A DNA stretch of 64,000 nt, taken from NCBI GenBank assembly GCA_029721515.1, contig CM056556.1:19720645-19784644 (forward strand), in the 5' to 3' direction. A model generated the notes under the pieces. That model was given only the letters and a program-made list of their open reading frames with translations, made no database searches and had not been told where the DNA came from. The stretch is from Synanceia verrucosa (Eukaryota; Chordata; Actinopteri; Perciformes; Synanceiidae). Within the stretch, counting starts at the first letter, position 1. Each line of letters starts with the position of its first letter. The translations under genes were made by a program, and so were the position numbers. Positions 27,754-39,680 of the stretch are shown piece after piece.

Positions 27754-28433
27754 TTAAAGGTCCTATATTCTACATGTTTTCTGCAATTTTATATAGGTCT
27801 CAGACATCCAACAATATTGTATTCACAGTGTATTACCCCAAACTCAGCCCTGGTCCTGAATTCCAGCCAGTTAAAAGTTGCTGTATTGAGCTCTGCTGAA
27901 AACAGGCTGTTTTATGTGTCTGTACTTTTCAATGTTCCTGAGCTGTGTCTGATGACGCCCCTCCCAGGAGAGAGGAAGTGGTTCTCTCTCCCCTTACCAT
28001 GTGCTTCTGTTTACTTTAGTTGCGTACTGGCACTGGCAAAAGAGGCTAAAGTTACTCTGCAGTGCACAGACAGCACCGTTAACAGTAGTCAGTCACCCAA
28101 ATTACATATAAGTGTATAACACGAGCTTCAAATGAGCCTTGCACTCACAGAGCTTATGTTGAATGTCTCCTGATATTAATAACTCAAGGACCACCAGAAA
28201 ACCAGAACAAAGGCAGTGTCCTCTACTGGGGGGAGGGGCATTTCGCCATTCTACATCAGCAGGCAAAAAATGTTCAACTCGCCTGTTTCAGTACACACTG
28301 CCAAAGAAGAGGAGCAGGGGAAGGAGATGACAGAATTTTTTCACTCATGGAGCCTAATTCACAGGCTAAGGGGACACATACTACTGTTAGAACACCTTTA
28401 TAAAGTGAATTTTGCATAATAGGTGACCTTTAA
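27754..28433. mobile_element. TTAA-flanked MITE (piggyBac- or Kolobok-type)
   Basis: Ends TTAAAGGTCCTATATT on the left and, in reverse complement on the right, TTAAAGGTCACCTATTATGC, each overlapping a TTAA. The 680-bp interior has no transposase. The ends resemble a very common fish MITE; the family is not certain. Confidence 0.6.
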
Positions 28434-29760
28434 AATATACGTTTAAATTCTAAGATAAATCCAGGATAACTTGACAGTTAGTATTACATTATTATTGTGA
28501 TTGACTCTTTTTATTTCTGAATCAAATAAAAACATTGGCTATTGAGCTAATAGATGCAGAATATTGTTTTAGGAAATGCATCAAAATTCCCAGACAGTGT
28601 TGTTTTTTGTCCACTTTTTCTACTTTTATCACAACACTGCATAGTATCCTTGAGTTTGCAAAGGCAGGTATCCAGGCAACACTGTTACCCTACACTATAG
28701 TTACTCTGTGCGAATGCAGAGGGAATGGCTGGCTTTTAATACAAGAGGACATTATCCAGTGCTACCAACTCCCTTAGTCTCTGCAAATCCACACATACTC
28801 ACATGGGGAGCATTAAGGTCTGGGGAGTGAGGGAATTAAATTATTTACATGTTATGATGATTACATATGTTTTCATAAAGATTTGGGGCTACATAAAAAA
28901 ACATTGCCTGTAAAGCCCAGGGATCCCAAATACTGACAACACCACTAGTGATGGGTGCAAAAGAACGGAATAAAATGTGAAAACATAATAAATAAATAAA
29001 TACATTTTAGACAAATACAAAAACCATTCTAAAGGTAACACAGTTGCAGCTGCTAAATGCATGAAGGCAGCTGGTGAGAGGAAAAATTGCTGATATGTAA
29101 ATATGTAAATTAACAGATCTGTAGTATCACTGCCCCATCTAGAGCATATGTAGAACTGACAGCAGTTTCTTTGTGTATTAATGTATGCTAATATACTGCC
29201 TGGCGCTTTGAGTTGTGCTGTTGTTGTTATTTTTGATTTGCTGAAGTTAAAAATATTGTTATATACATCCTGTAAGACTACATCTTATTAACACAAGAAA
29301 GTAAACATATTAATCTGATCAGTCATGTATTTAGTCATGCAGGTATTGCATATTATTTATTGTTTTCTATATATACAGTTGTATAAGACATTTTTAATCT
29401 GCTATCAACTGCAAATCCTGCCTTACAGTACAGGTCTCTCTGTATCATTCACTGTCAGTCTCATTGAAAGTGGAATGGAACAAAGCCTTTGTTAGTGTAC
29501 ACACAAGTGCTACAGTAATAGCACTTGTGCTTTTCAGACTGTGACCAATCAAAGGCTATCAGGTGGAAGGTAGTAGGAGTAGGTAGTTAGTAACATGGAA
29601 AAGTCTGTGTCTAACTGGGCCCAAACCAAAACAATTTTTTACTTCTACTGACTTGATCATTTGTAACATGCATTAAAAATGTGAGGCACCAAAAATGTAT
29701 GCATCAGACATGCTGTTATTATATAGCTATGTTTCTGTAACTACAGTATTTGTACACTGT
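28434..29760. other. No gene recognised
   Basis: AT-rich, only short unsupported frames. Confidence 0.4.
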
Positions 29761-29774
29761 AACTACAGTATGTC

Positions 29775-30541
29775 CGTGAAGAGAACGCCGTGAAGAGAAC
29801 GCCTCTCCAACGTGCCAGACGCCATTGAATGTGAGCATTTGCTCACTCAAGTCGGTTACGATGACGAACTGGAGACAGGTCGAGACCCCAATGAGGATGA
29901 CGAGCATGCAGATGAGTTTACCTGAGACGGCTTCTGACAGTTTGTGCAGAAATTCTTTGGTTATGCAAACCGATTGTTTCAGCAGCTGTCCGAGTGGCTG
30001 GTCTCAGACGATCTTGGAGGTGAACATGTTGGATGTGGAGGTCCTGGGCTGGTGTGGTTACACGTGGTCTGCAGTTGTGAGGCTGGCTGGATGTACTGCC
30101 AAATTCTCTGAAACGCCTTTCGAGACGGCTTATGGTAGAGAATGAACATTCAATACACGAGCAACAGCTGTGGTTGACGTTCCTGTCAACCACAGCTGCT
30201 GTCAGCATGCCAATTGCACGCTCCTTCAAATCTTGCAACATCTGTGGCATTGTGCTGTGTGATAAAACTGCACCTTTCAGAGTGGCCTTTTATTGTGGGC
30301 AGTCTAAGGCACACCTGTGCACTAATCATGGTGTCTAATCAGCATCTTGATATGGCACACCTGTGAGGTGGGATGGATTATCTCAGCAAAGGAGAAGTGC
30401 TCACTATCACAGATTTAGACTGGTTTGTGAACAATATTTGAGAGAAATGGTGATACTGTGTATGTGGTTTTAGATATTTGAGTTCATCTCATAAAAAATG
30501 GGAGCAAAAACAAAAGTGTTGCATTTGTATTTTTGTTGAGT
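29775..30541 (-). mobile_element. Tc1-like element, second family, 3' truncated
   Basis: On the minus strand the element starts at about 30541 with a long terminal repeat (ACTCAACAAAAATAC ... AACACTTTTGTTTTTGCTCCC). The transposase N-terminus follows from about 30250: QDLKERAIGML, TISRLERRFREFGSTS, RPRVTTPAQDLHIQHV and TIGLHNQRISAQTVRSRLR, a Tc1 helix-turn-helix region. A short palindromic duplication disrupts it at 30150-30200. Catalytic domain and other end are missing. Confidence 0.85.
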
Positions 30542-31130
30542 GTATATACTTTGGTTCCCCTGAAATATCTACATTACAGTACAGAGTGGAGGCTGGATTC
30601 TAACCCTGTATGATATGTTCACCTCGACCATAACATGGAATGGTTCAGTCACCCCCACAGCTTCTGCTTAATATGCAAACCCAGATCCAAGCTGTATGCA
30701 TGAGACCAAGCATCCCTGTACCTTTAAGGAGCAGAATGAACAGAGACAATATCATAATGATACATTATAATGATAAATGTGATACAAGTGATTGGAAAAA
30801 CTGAAAAATTTTTGACATGACAAGGTATTTGACAAAATACCTTAGCATGTCATCCACAACATTGTGGTAAAGCACTCTGGTTGTGGATCATCAGATGGTC
30901 ATTGTCACAGTGCAGCAGTGGAAAGCTGGTCAGGGGACACCCTGGGGGCAACATGTACAGTAGATCCTCATTTGAAAAAGGTGGATGAAGGCTTTGACAC
31001 GAGGTTCAGCACAACTGGGAGGTCAGAAGCTGAGGTGGATGGCTGAGGAGAAGGGTTCGGTCCAGATTGTCAGTATATAGTTTGGAAGAGGTGCATTTTC
31101 TTTTCTTGGGAGGGTATGTAATTGCAGCAG
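30542..31130. other. No gene recognised
   Basis: Pre-insertion sequence of Gypsy-1, ending AGCAG (target duplication, 31126-31130). Confidence 0.4.
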
Positions 31131-31282
31131 TGTTATGTCCAATAACACCCGGACAACGACTGTGTGCTCACGGAGCTTTATTGAACATCCGCAGCCATTA
31201 ACATTGCACTGTCAGTCCTCTTCCGGGCAAGTGACGTCACACTGCCGCGACTCCGCACCGTGTCTTAAAGCCATATCTCACA
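31131..31282 (-). repeat. Gypsy-1 3' LTR
   Basis: 152 bp; contains AATAAA on the minus strand (near 31171). Differs from the 5' LTR at one visible base (A versus G). Confidence 0.95.
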
Positions 31283-31518
31283 TTTACCCCCCCCCTTCAC
31301 AAAGTGCAGAACAGACTTGAAATAAGTGCAGATAACTAAACTACTAAGGCCTGAGTATGATCACCCTGAGTACTGACCAATGTTGAACATCAATAGAGGC
31401 TAGAACACATGTAGCCTAACTGGATAAACTGGGTGGACTGCCAGTTTACCCGCATAGCCTTGTGGATTATTCTGCCACGTGACAGGCTATGCGTTACACT
31501 AAAGTGGACCCTGAACTT

Positions 31519-32436
31519 TTAAACATAGTCCTTGAGGTAAGGAGGTCTCCGCCGAACCCGAGCCGGGCGCGGCTCAGGATGTAGGGGTGCTGCTGGGGCA
31601 TCCAGCTCTGGTGGATCTGCTGCTGGGTGTGCAGGGGAAAAGTCCCAGTCCACATCCATGTGTCCTGGATCAGCTGCAGCCTCACGGTCGGCGTCCAACG
31701 GTGAAGAGACTCGTCTGAGGCGGCTAGCGTGCCACCGTGAGCCATCAGTCAGACGGAAAGTGGCCGGTCCCAGCTGCTCTGTGATCTGCTGTGGCGCTGA
31801 CCAGAACGAAAGCAGCTTGTGGGATCGGCTGGGTCTGTGAATCCGGACCCAGTCTGACACTGTGAGTGTGGGACATCTCACCCGACGCATCCTGTCGAAG
31901 CACTGCTTCATGCGATGCTGTTGCTCTGCCACTCTGTCGCCGAGTGGTGTTGTCACCGCTGGAGTGCGTTGCTGAGGAGGCCGTAGACGATCCAAAGGGA
32001 GTTAGAGTTCACGTCCCAGCATGAGGAGAGCTGGAGAGCAGCCGGTCGTAGCGTAAGGCGTCGCTCTGTAGTGCAGCAGGGTGTTCTGCAGTGCTGCTGG
32101 GAAAGGGAGATTATCAGCCAGGTGTGCTCTCAGTCCGTTCTTGAGGGTCTGGTTAAACCTCTCCACACCACCGTTGGCTTGTGGGTGGTACAGGGCAGTC
32201 CTGACGTGTTTGATCCCCCTCCTCCCCGCAAAAGAGGCAAAATCCGCCGAGATGAACTGGGGGCCGTTGTCGGTAGTGATGGTGTCAGGCACACCCCAGC
32301 GGGCAAAGAGGGAGGAGAGAAAGTCAGTGACCACCTGGGTGGTTACAGACCCAACAGGACGCACTTCAGGCCATTTGAAGGTCGTAGGCCACCAGGAGGA
32401 ACCGCTGGTGCTGAGGGATGCCATGAAGTTCCCCAC
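31519..32436 (-). pseudogene. Gypsy-1 integrase catalytic core and C-terminus
   Basis: Encodes TDNGPQFISADF (second catalytic Asp), ALYHPQANGGVERFNQTLK (catalytic Glu), then after an in-frame stop at about 32002 the GPY/F-like end (LGPATFRLTDGSRWHASRLR). It is in a different frame from the upstream RT polyprotein, joined near 32370-32430. Confidence 0.92.
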
Positions 32437-34591
32437 AGATGTCCACCTGGATGTGGGACCACGGGGCAGCCGGCCACGGGAGGGGCTGCAAAGGAGGCGG
32501 CGGGGTCTGGCCCATCTTGCCGCTGGTGAGACAGGCTGTACAGTCCTTCACCATCGTCTCGATGTCCCTGTCTATGCCTGGCCACCAGACCAAGCTCCTG
32601 CAGCGCTGTTTGACTCTGACAACGCCCAGGTGACCCTCGTGGACCATGGTCAGGATGCGCCCTCGCAGGGCGCTGGGAATCACTGCACACAGCCCCCTCG
32701 CCACGCAGTCAACATTCCAGCAGGAAAGATCGTCTTTGACACGGTGGTAGGGCGCCAGCTCCTCCGGTACCCTGGCAGGCCATCCCTCCTGGATGAAGGT
32801 ACGGAGCTGAGAAAGAATTGAGTCCTGCGCAGACGCTGTCTGGAGATCCTGCAGGGAGACAGCCGCCTGGAGGGGTTCATGCAGCATGAGGACCAGCTCT
32901 GACTCCGAGTGGTCGTTGATGGTGTCGGGCGCAGGGGTGGGTGTGGCTCTGGAGAGCATGTCAGCCACGACGTTGTCCCTGCCTGGTGTGAACACTGTTG
33001 CAAAGTTATAGGCCTGTAATCTCTCTGACCACCGGTATAGGCGGAGCGGCTTGTGCCCTGATCCAGTTGTGGCCAGGAGAGCTGTGAGGGCCTGGTGATC
33101 CGTTTGGAGCGTGAAGTGTCGTCCATACAGGTACATATGCCACCGCTCGCATGCCCAGACGCAAGCCAGGGCCTCCCTCTCCCCCACGGAATACCTCTGC
33201 TCAGTCGGGGTGAGTGACCTCGAAGCGAACGCCACAGGGCATTCGGTTCCACCCTGGAGCTGGGACAGGACGGCACCGATGGCGGTGTTTGAGGCGTCGC
33301 AGGTCACAAACGTGGGGCTCTGCACGTCGAAATGGGCGAGCACCGGAGGGGACGTGAGTTGCGCCTTTAACCGGCGGACCGCGGCAGAACACTCAGGCGT
33401 CCAGGACCAGGGCGCGTCCTGTTTGAGGAGGGCGCGCAGCGGGGCAGTAGTCTCCGAATAATGGGGCAGGAAACGGAGGTAGAACGCCGTCATCCCTAGA
33501 AACGACGACAGCTGAGCGGGACAGGAGGGCTCAGGCAGGCGTAGGACAGCGTCAATGTTGGAGTGGAGCGGGCTCAAGCCGTCAGCGGTCAGGCGGAAAC
33601 CCACGAACTCGATGACCTGTGTAGCGAAGACGCACTTCTCCCCATTCAGCGTGAGGTTGTGGTGAGCGAGCACGTCGAGTACCTTGGCGAGGCGGTCATC
33701 GTGCAGGTCGGACGTCGCTCCATGCACCACGATATCATCTAGGTACACGACCACACCCGGGATGCCAGCGAAGATGGTGGTCATGATCTTCTGGAAACAG
33801 CTGGGCGCAGAGCTAAGGCCGAAAGGCATGCGGGTGTACCTGAAGACCCCCATGTGGGTCACGAAGGCAGTGAGGTTGCGGCTCTCGGGGTGGAGAGGAA
33901 CCTGCAGGTAGCCCTGTCGGAGGTCGAGCTTAGAGAAAACTGTTGAGCCGTGAAACTTGGCTGAAAGCTCCTCCGTCGTGGGCAGCAGGTACTTATCAGG
34001 GATCACTGCCTTATTCACCTGCCTGAGGTCGATGCAGGGCCGCAGGCCACCAGTTTTCTTCTTCGCCACGACTAGGTTGGAGATCCACGGAGAAGCGTCC
34101 ACCTGCTCAGTGATGCCTGCTTCCAGGAGCTTGTGCAGCTCAGCTGTGACGTCGTCGCGCAGGGCGAGGGGCAGCCGTCGCAGAGGTTGGATGACTGGGG
34201 ACACAGCTGGATCAACGAGCGGCTGGTGGTTGAAGGCTGAGAGGCAACCCAGCCCGGCGAACAGGGATGGCCAGCGGTGCAGCCAGGGCGTGGCCACCGT
34301 TAGTATAGTGGCGCCCAGATTATCCGTGATGGAGAAGCCCAGGGCGCAGAACAAGTCAAAACCAAGGAGGTTGGCACCCTGGCGAGACACCTGGAAGGTG
34401 AATGCTGGGAGAGTCCTGGAGCCGTAACGCACAGGTGGCAGTGCCCACCATGCCAATCTTAGCGTGGCCGTAACCGTACAGATCCTCCGCACCAGCCTTG
34501 ACCAACATCCGAGGGAAAAGTCGGCGCACCGTGGACTCGTTGAGGATGGATCTGGAAGCCGCAGTGTCCAGCAGCAGCGATAGGCTGACAC
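32366..34591 (-). CDS. Gypsy-1 reverse transcriptase, RNase H and integrase N-terminus
   Basis: 741-aa open frame. RT motifs: LDLRQGYLQVPLH, RMPFGLSSAPSCFQKIM and the catalytic GVVVYLDDIVVHG. RNase H: FVTCDASNTAIGAVL and LQTDHQALTALL. Integrase zinc finger: H-x-GHLG ... C-T-A-C, then IQVDICGELHG with the first catalytic Asp, after which the frame is lost. The enzyme would copy the element RNA; frame lesions elsewhere suggest it now depends on other copies. Confidence 0.95.
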   Translation of the reverse strand: MSAYRCCWTLRLPDPSSTSPRCADFSLGCWSRLVRRICTVTATLRLAWWALPPVRYGSRTLPAFTFQVSRQGANLLGFDLFCALGFSITDNLGATILTVATPWLHRWPSLFAGLGCLSAFNHQPLVDPAVSPVIQPLRRLPLALRDDVTAELHKLLEAGITEQVDASPWISNLVVAKKKTGGLRPCIDLRQVNKAVIPDKYLLPTTEELSAKFHGSTVFSKLDLRQGYLQVPLHPESRNLTAFVTHMGVFRYTRMPFGLSSAPSCFQKIMTTIFAGIPGVVVYLDDIVVHGATSDLHDDRLAKVLDVLAHHNLTLNGEKCVFATQVIEFVGFRLTADGLSPLHSNIDAVLRLPEPSCPAQLSSFLGMTAFYLRFLPHYSETTAPLRALLKQDAPWSWTPECSAAVRRLKAQLTSPPVLAHFDVQSPTFVTCDASNTAIGAVLSQLQGGTECPVAFASRSLTPTEQRYSVGEREALACVWACERWHMYLYGRHFTLQTDHQALTALLATTGSGHKPLRLYRWSERLQAYNFATVFTPGRDNVVADMLSRATPTPAPDTINDHSESELVLMLHEPLQAAVSLQDLQTASAQDSILSQLRTFIQEGWPARVPEELAPYHRVKDDLSCWNVDCVARGLCAVIPSALRGRILTMVHEGHLGVVRVKQRCRSLVWWPGIDRDIETMVKDCTACLTSGKMGQTPPPPLQPLPWPAAPWSHIQVDICGELHGIPQHQRFLLVAYDLQMA

Positions 34592-34862
34592 CGTCTAACT
34601 CCACCATGCACCACTTGAATGGCCTGGTGCTGGAGCCCACAGAGTGGATGGTTGTTGGGCCGAGTGATGTGGACGAGCGAGGCCGGGGGTTCGCAGGGGC
34701 CGGTGCTGAGCGGCACACTCTGGAGAAGTGGTTCAGCTTACCGCAGCGTTGGCACCGCTGCCCCATGGCCGGGCAGCCGGGTGCTCGTGTGGGGTGAGAT
34801 GACGATCCACAGTTCCCACATTGCTGCCGGGCCGTGGTGTCCCGGCGTCCCGCAACGTTCAC
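34356..34862 (-). CDS. Gypsy-1 nucleocapsid zinc knuckles and aspartic protease
   Basis: Two CCHC-like knuckles (CGNCGSSSH...C, CQRCGKLNHFSRVC) followed by the retropepsin active site LLLDTAASRSIL. Overlaps the RT frame by about 235 nt, consistent with a frameshift by mutation or programmed. Confidence 0.88.
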   Translation of the reverse strand: MNVAGRRDTTARQQCGNCGSSSHPTRAPGCPAMGQRCQRCGKLNHFSRVCRSAPAPANPRPRSSTSLGPTTIHSVGSSTRPFKWCMVELDGVSLSLLLDTAASRSILNESTVRRLFPRMLVKAGAEDLYGYGHAKIGMVGTATCALRLQDSPSIHLPGVSPGCQPPWF

Positions 34863-35104
34863 CTCGAGCTCATCGGTAGGAGAGGAGGGCTCGGAGAATG
34901 GGGTAGTCGGGGCGACTGTCTGTGCCAGCGCAGCGGGGTGAGGGGAAGGCGGGTCCGAAGCCGCTAGCTGCGACGTTAACTGAGCAGCCGACTCGAGCTA
35001 GAGAGCCAACTCTACTGCTTTGGAGGGTGTCATGTCGTCCGGAGACAGAAACAGCTTTTCCCGCAGCCGGGGGCTGGTCGTGTGTTCGGCCAGCTGATCC
35101 CCAA

Positions 35105-35488
35105 TCATCTCCTCCCGAATTTACACATGCTGGCAAGGCACCGGAGGTTGGCGACGTAATGGTGGGCGGACTCACCCGGCCGCTGTTTACGTTGGCGAAA
35201 GACGATGCGTCGAACCGTGACGCTCTGCGGAGCGGCAAAATGTCTGGACAGCAGGGCCGCACAGTCATCAAACTTCGGTGCGGGTCCAAGAGTTCCGAAA
35301 ATCCGTTGTCCCTCGCTGCCTAGGCTGTGGATCAGCATAGCCCTTAGCCGAGCATCGTTAGCGTCAGCTAGCCCGATGGCCTCGATAAACGTCTTGAATG
35401 ACTCAAACCAGCGGGGCCACGGTACCGGTGGTTCGCCGGGTAGAGGAAGAAAAGGAGGCAGGGGTGCAAACGGAAGCTCCATCCTCAT
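35105..35488 (-). CDS. Gypsy-1 gag (capsid), truncated
   Basis: Starts at MRMELPFAPLPPF just inside the 5' LTR and includes WPRWFESFKTFIEA and QRPGESAHHYVANLRCLA, a Ty3/Gypsy capsid pattern. Stops at 35105; the remainder (to the zinc knuckles at 34862) has further stops. Confidence 0.8.
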   Translation of the reverse strand: MRMELPFAPLPPFLPLPGEPPVPWPRWFESFKTFIEAIGLADANDARLRAMLIHSLGSEGQRIFGTLGPAPKFDDCAALLSRHFAAPQSVTVRRIVFRQRKQRPGESAHHYVANLRCLASMCKFGRR

Positions 35489-35494
35489 CGCCAA

Positions 35495-35646
35495 TGTTAT
35501 GTCCAATAACACCCGGACAACGACTGTGTGCTCACGGAGCTTTATTGAACATCCGCAGCCATTAACATTGCACTGTCAGTCCTCTTCCGGGCAAGTGACG
35601 TCACACTGCCGCGACTCCGCGCCGTGTCTTAAAGCCATATCTCACA
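35495..35646 (-). repeat. Gypsy-1 5' LTR
   Basis: 152 bp; followed on the minus strand by TTGGCGATGAGG, the primer-binding-site region typical of fish short-LTR Gypsy elements (also at Gypsy-2). Confidence 0.95.
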
Positions 35647-38600
35647 AGCAGAGTGCTGGCGACAGCAAGATTTTTAATTGGGACATCAAAATGAACTTGA
35701 AATGTAATACACAGTTTGTTTATCCTAAACTGGGGAATCTAATGCCTCGCCTTGTGGTGATTTGCTTGTTGTTGTTGTTGGAGAATGAGGCTTCACAAGT
35801 GAAGGCAACATCTGTTATTGAATACAGGGGAAATTTCGGACATATGGACATATAATGTCATACTCCTCCTGGGAATGATGTAGGCCTAGTCACTAAATAC
35901 TTCAGAGTTGTACTTCTATACGGCTACATTTTAATACACATAGTTATCAATGTATTCATGACATTTCTGACATAAATCATCATTTTATTGGATATAATTA
36001 AGGTTATATGCTCTAGAAACAGAAACAACTTCTCTCGACAGGTTCAGGGCTTGTTATGTACAAATATGAGCTAATGAAAATTATGCACCAAGAGACAAAC
36101 CATAGCAACCATGGAAACCTTGACAACTATTTTATATGCGTCTGTTCACAGTCACATTTCACCTCTGTAATCTAACGTTCTATCCAATTAGGCTGAGATA
36201 AGTCCACATCTGACTGTATCCTCTGTCAGACTACAGGTTGATATAGAAAGCTCTTTATTATTACACAATTAAAAGGACTGGAGGCTAGTTGTTGCCTCAT
36301 TGCATAGATAATAGAACATCCCACAGTAACAATTTGAGTGAAACATATATTTGACTTCCAAGAAATAAAATATCATTACTGAAAGCATAATTTGATTGTT
36401 ATTACAATAATTTAGGATTGCTTCCGTCATCAAAGTAGATTTTCAAAGCACAAAATCTGACTTGATGTTTAAACACAAAGTGACATTTAAACACAAAATA
36501 AAATGTGTGACAAAATATTGCAATCTATATTCTACTGTAAATGTATATTGTTGCGAAAATAATCATTATTCATGTTATGTTATTATATTAAAATTGTGAT
36601 GAGGATAGGAATAAAAAAATAATTGCCATTACATTTCAACTTTCACCTTTGACACTATTGCAGTTCATTTCTATATTTTCAGCAATGCTTTGCACTTCAT
36701 TTCAGTTGTCAACATTCCCAAACATTTAAAGTATGAAAGTAATTTCTGTAGTTAAGATTCATCTGCTGATTAATAATGCTGACAATAATGAATTGTTGAT
36801 GCCTCTTTTAGTTGTGGATAATCTCATAAATACTTGCATTGTGCTAATATGCACCCTAAGAAAATCCATCATACTTGCACGAAGCAGTACAGCACTACAG
36901 CAGCAAGCAGCACAAGTCCTCTCTCTGTTATATCACAGAGTTCACCAAATTATGTAAACTATGAGGGGAGATTAAATATAATTAAACTCATCTCAGCTGT
37001 AGCGGAGATTCTGTTCCTTTTAAAAACATCAAATATTGCTTCAAATTGGCTGAAATTAAATCTATATGTATTATGTAAGGGTAATATGCACTGTTTTGTA
37101 TTATGTATTTCCTTGTAGGTTTAATCCAAAGCAATTGTGCCGTCTGACTTATATAGGCTGAAGACTGAACACATTGTGCATGTACTTCCAGCCTTTTTAA
37201 TCAACAAGTAAAGTATGTGACTAAATATCCGGTTGTTAAATATGTTATTGCACTGAAATAAAAAATTGGATGAAATGATGGAAATGCCTGTTATCCATTT
37301 TTTCCATTTTCCATTTTTCTGATTTGTGGAAATCAGAAAAACGAGTTGTTATCCATTTTGTCATTTTGGTTTTAGGAACGAATATTGAGAAAACAAGTCA
37401 TTATTTTAGTTTTTTTTTTTAGGTTTTGTTTTGAAAAAGGAATGAATGAATGAAACAAGGCTTGGGTGGGAGCTATAATTGAATTGTAAATGAAGCTGGC
37501 ATCAGGCTGTGGAAATAGTCATCATCTGCAGACAAAGCCAGTGTCTTAGCAGGGATGACCAGAGGCACCGGTGAAGCATTGGTGGCTGGAGTGAGGATTT
37601 TGATGGAGTTGAAAGGTGAAAGCCCCTATCATTACAGCAGAGCATCACATAGCAGAAGTGGTCTCACTACTGCTGGAGTTGAATCTCTGGAATCAAATGG
37701 GGCCTCATTTATAAAGCTTGCTTACGTATAAAACCAGGCTTGAAAGTGGCATAAGCCAATTTCCAAGCAAAGTTTGTGATTTATAAAAATAAACTTGGCG
37801 GGAGAATGTGCGTGCTGGTACGTCAACTTTCATCCTTGTGCATGAACATTTTGGAGAAACTTGGCACTAACGGACGTCATTCCCCTCCCGCCTGACCTCC
37901 CTCCCCCACAGCATGTAACCACATCACACACTGATGTTGGCCGTCCAAAGGGAGCAGGAGCTGCGAGAGGCAGCAAAAGGCAGTGGATCTCTGACCAAAT
38001 GGGTTAAAAATAACACCACAGTAATCACAGTAATCTTCACTTCAGATTTAATAAGAACTATGTGACATGTCTTGTTATTAACATCAACTATATGTTCACA
38101 TTATTGCATTAATAGATGTAGTATGAACATTTTGGCAGTAAGCATTTCTCCAAGTCAGATACACCTTATCAATTCTGTAGAGAAAATTAGTTGATGTGTT
38201 GTTTGAAAATTTTGTTCCATGTGCCCGTTTTTTAAAATTTGAGCCTCTGCCCCTCCAAAGGTCTTTGCAATGGCCTGCTGCATACTATCTTCTAAATACA
38301 GTATGTATTTGTGAACTAGTTTTATGCAAAATTCTGCGTGTGTGTACGTTATTGGATTAAAGAATTACTAGTAGATGAAGTCTGTGTGAGTAAAAACAGA
38401 AAAGTTATGACTGAGAGATGTTTTGACAAAAACGTTTTATTGGCATTTGTCAAAATACTGAAAGTCAGCCACTTTACTATACTTGAAAATAATAGCAAAT
38501 CACCAGAACACATTATATATATTAAAAGAAGCATACTCTTACTGCAGATAAAGCCAGTTTAAAAGTCAAGACATTTTAACATCTGTGATTATAGAACTTT

Positions 38601-39680
38601 TCTTAAAACACAAACCAGCAGCTCTCCAGGGCTAAATGATGATGGAATCAGACACAATCTCTCAAACACATAACGTTCAAGGGAATACTATGATGCCTCT
38701 GTCAACCAAATCCACACACTGCAATGCTTCAGTATGATATCTAATCAAAGTAATTTCCAATGCTTGAGGTGGGGAAATATAAGCGTTGCCACGCCCCTTG
38801 TGCACTTGTTGCTATAATGCCCATTAATAAGTATGATCTCTTTAATGTATAATCACTTGAAAAAAATAATGAGGAGCTGCAGCAATTTTTACTCCACAGA
38901 CCATAACTTTCATTACAAACTCATTTGATATTCTTAAAACTAATCTCTGTCTTCTGCTCCTCACATATTCACTGTCATTCTCTGCCTCTCTTGCTTCACC
39001 TCGCACTTCCCGTTTACACACTTTACACACTGACTTTGCTATTTTCCAAACCTCCACTACACTTTCAATTATGTCATACAGTATTTACTACAGCTAGTTA
39101 CATAAACTACATAATGTAACATGAAATAAGTTACTGTAAGTGCTTTAAACTATAAAGCCTGTTTCATCTCATGGAGACGCTAAAGGGTTCCCATGGCTAA
39201 CAGACACTGAGGACCATAACAAAACCTCAGTACTTGATGCCCTGAGATCAGGCTGTATGAGAATGGTGGGAGCTTTGGAGGACTTTGACCTCTTTGTGTA
39301 GCCACATATTCCACTGTAAGCTAAATATCAAACACCAAACAGCAGACTGAAAAACTTAGCAACTCAATACTAAACATATTGGAGAATTTAGCAGCTAAAT
39401 AACTTTAAAAGGTGAAAGGTGTTGTGTTATTTACAATTTGTTATGCTGCCCTTCATTACATTTTATTTAATCTTTAATAAGTCGGTATTTATTCATAAAA
39501 CATCAGCACTGCTACACGGCACATGACAAGAAATGCTAAAATATCCTGCAAATAAAGAGGAAGATGAAATTCTGCATACCAAAAAGATTAAAAAAAAGAA
39601 AAAAAACTCTAACTAATCAGTCACATTTGGTTGAGTCATATGGGACTTATTTACACTTGATTTCTGTGTATCATTTAACA
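35647..39680. other. No gene recognised; repeat remnant near 37.70 kb
   Basis: AT-rich sequence. GGGGCCTCATTTATAAA at about 37699 resembles the end of a widespread fish hAT-type MITE but no partner end was found. Possible 3' UTR signals of the receptor gene (TTTATT on +) lie at 39470-39500. Confidence 0.4.

Larger units (their letters stand above)
31131..35646 (-). mobile_element. Gypsy-1: Ty3/Gypsy LTR retrotransposon
   Basis: 152-bp LTRs (31131-31282 and 35495-35646) differing at one visible base, starting TGT and ending ACA, flanked by the 5-bp duplication AGCAG. Order on the minus strand is gag, zinc knuckle, protease, RT, RNase H, integrase, i.e. Ty3/Gypsy. A polypurine tract (G-run) lies at 31283-31300 next to the 3' LTR. 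Very short LTRs and near identity indicate a young insertion, although its frames carry several breaks. Confidence 0.95.

Noticed and set aside
27739..28119. 126-aa gene
   Set aside because: Lies within the TTAA-flanked MITE; no protein family resemblance.
32071..34879. Long frames on + across Gypsy-1
   Set aside because: Antisense shadows of the retrotransposon pol gene in GC-rich sequence.
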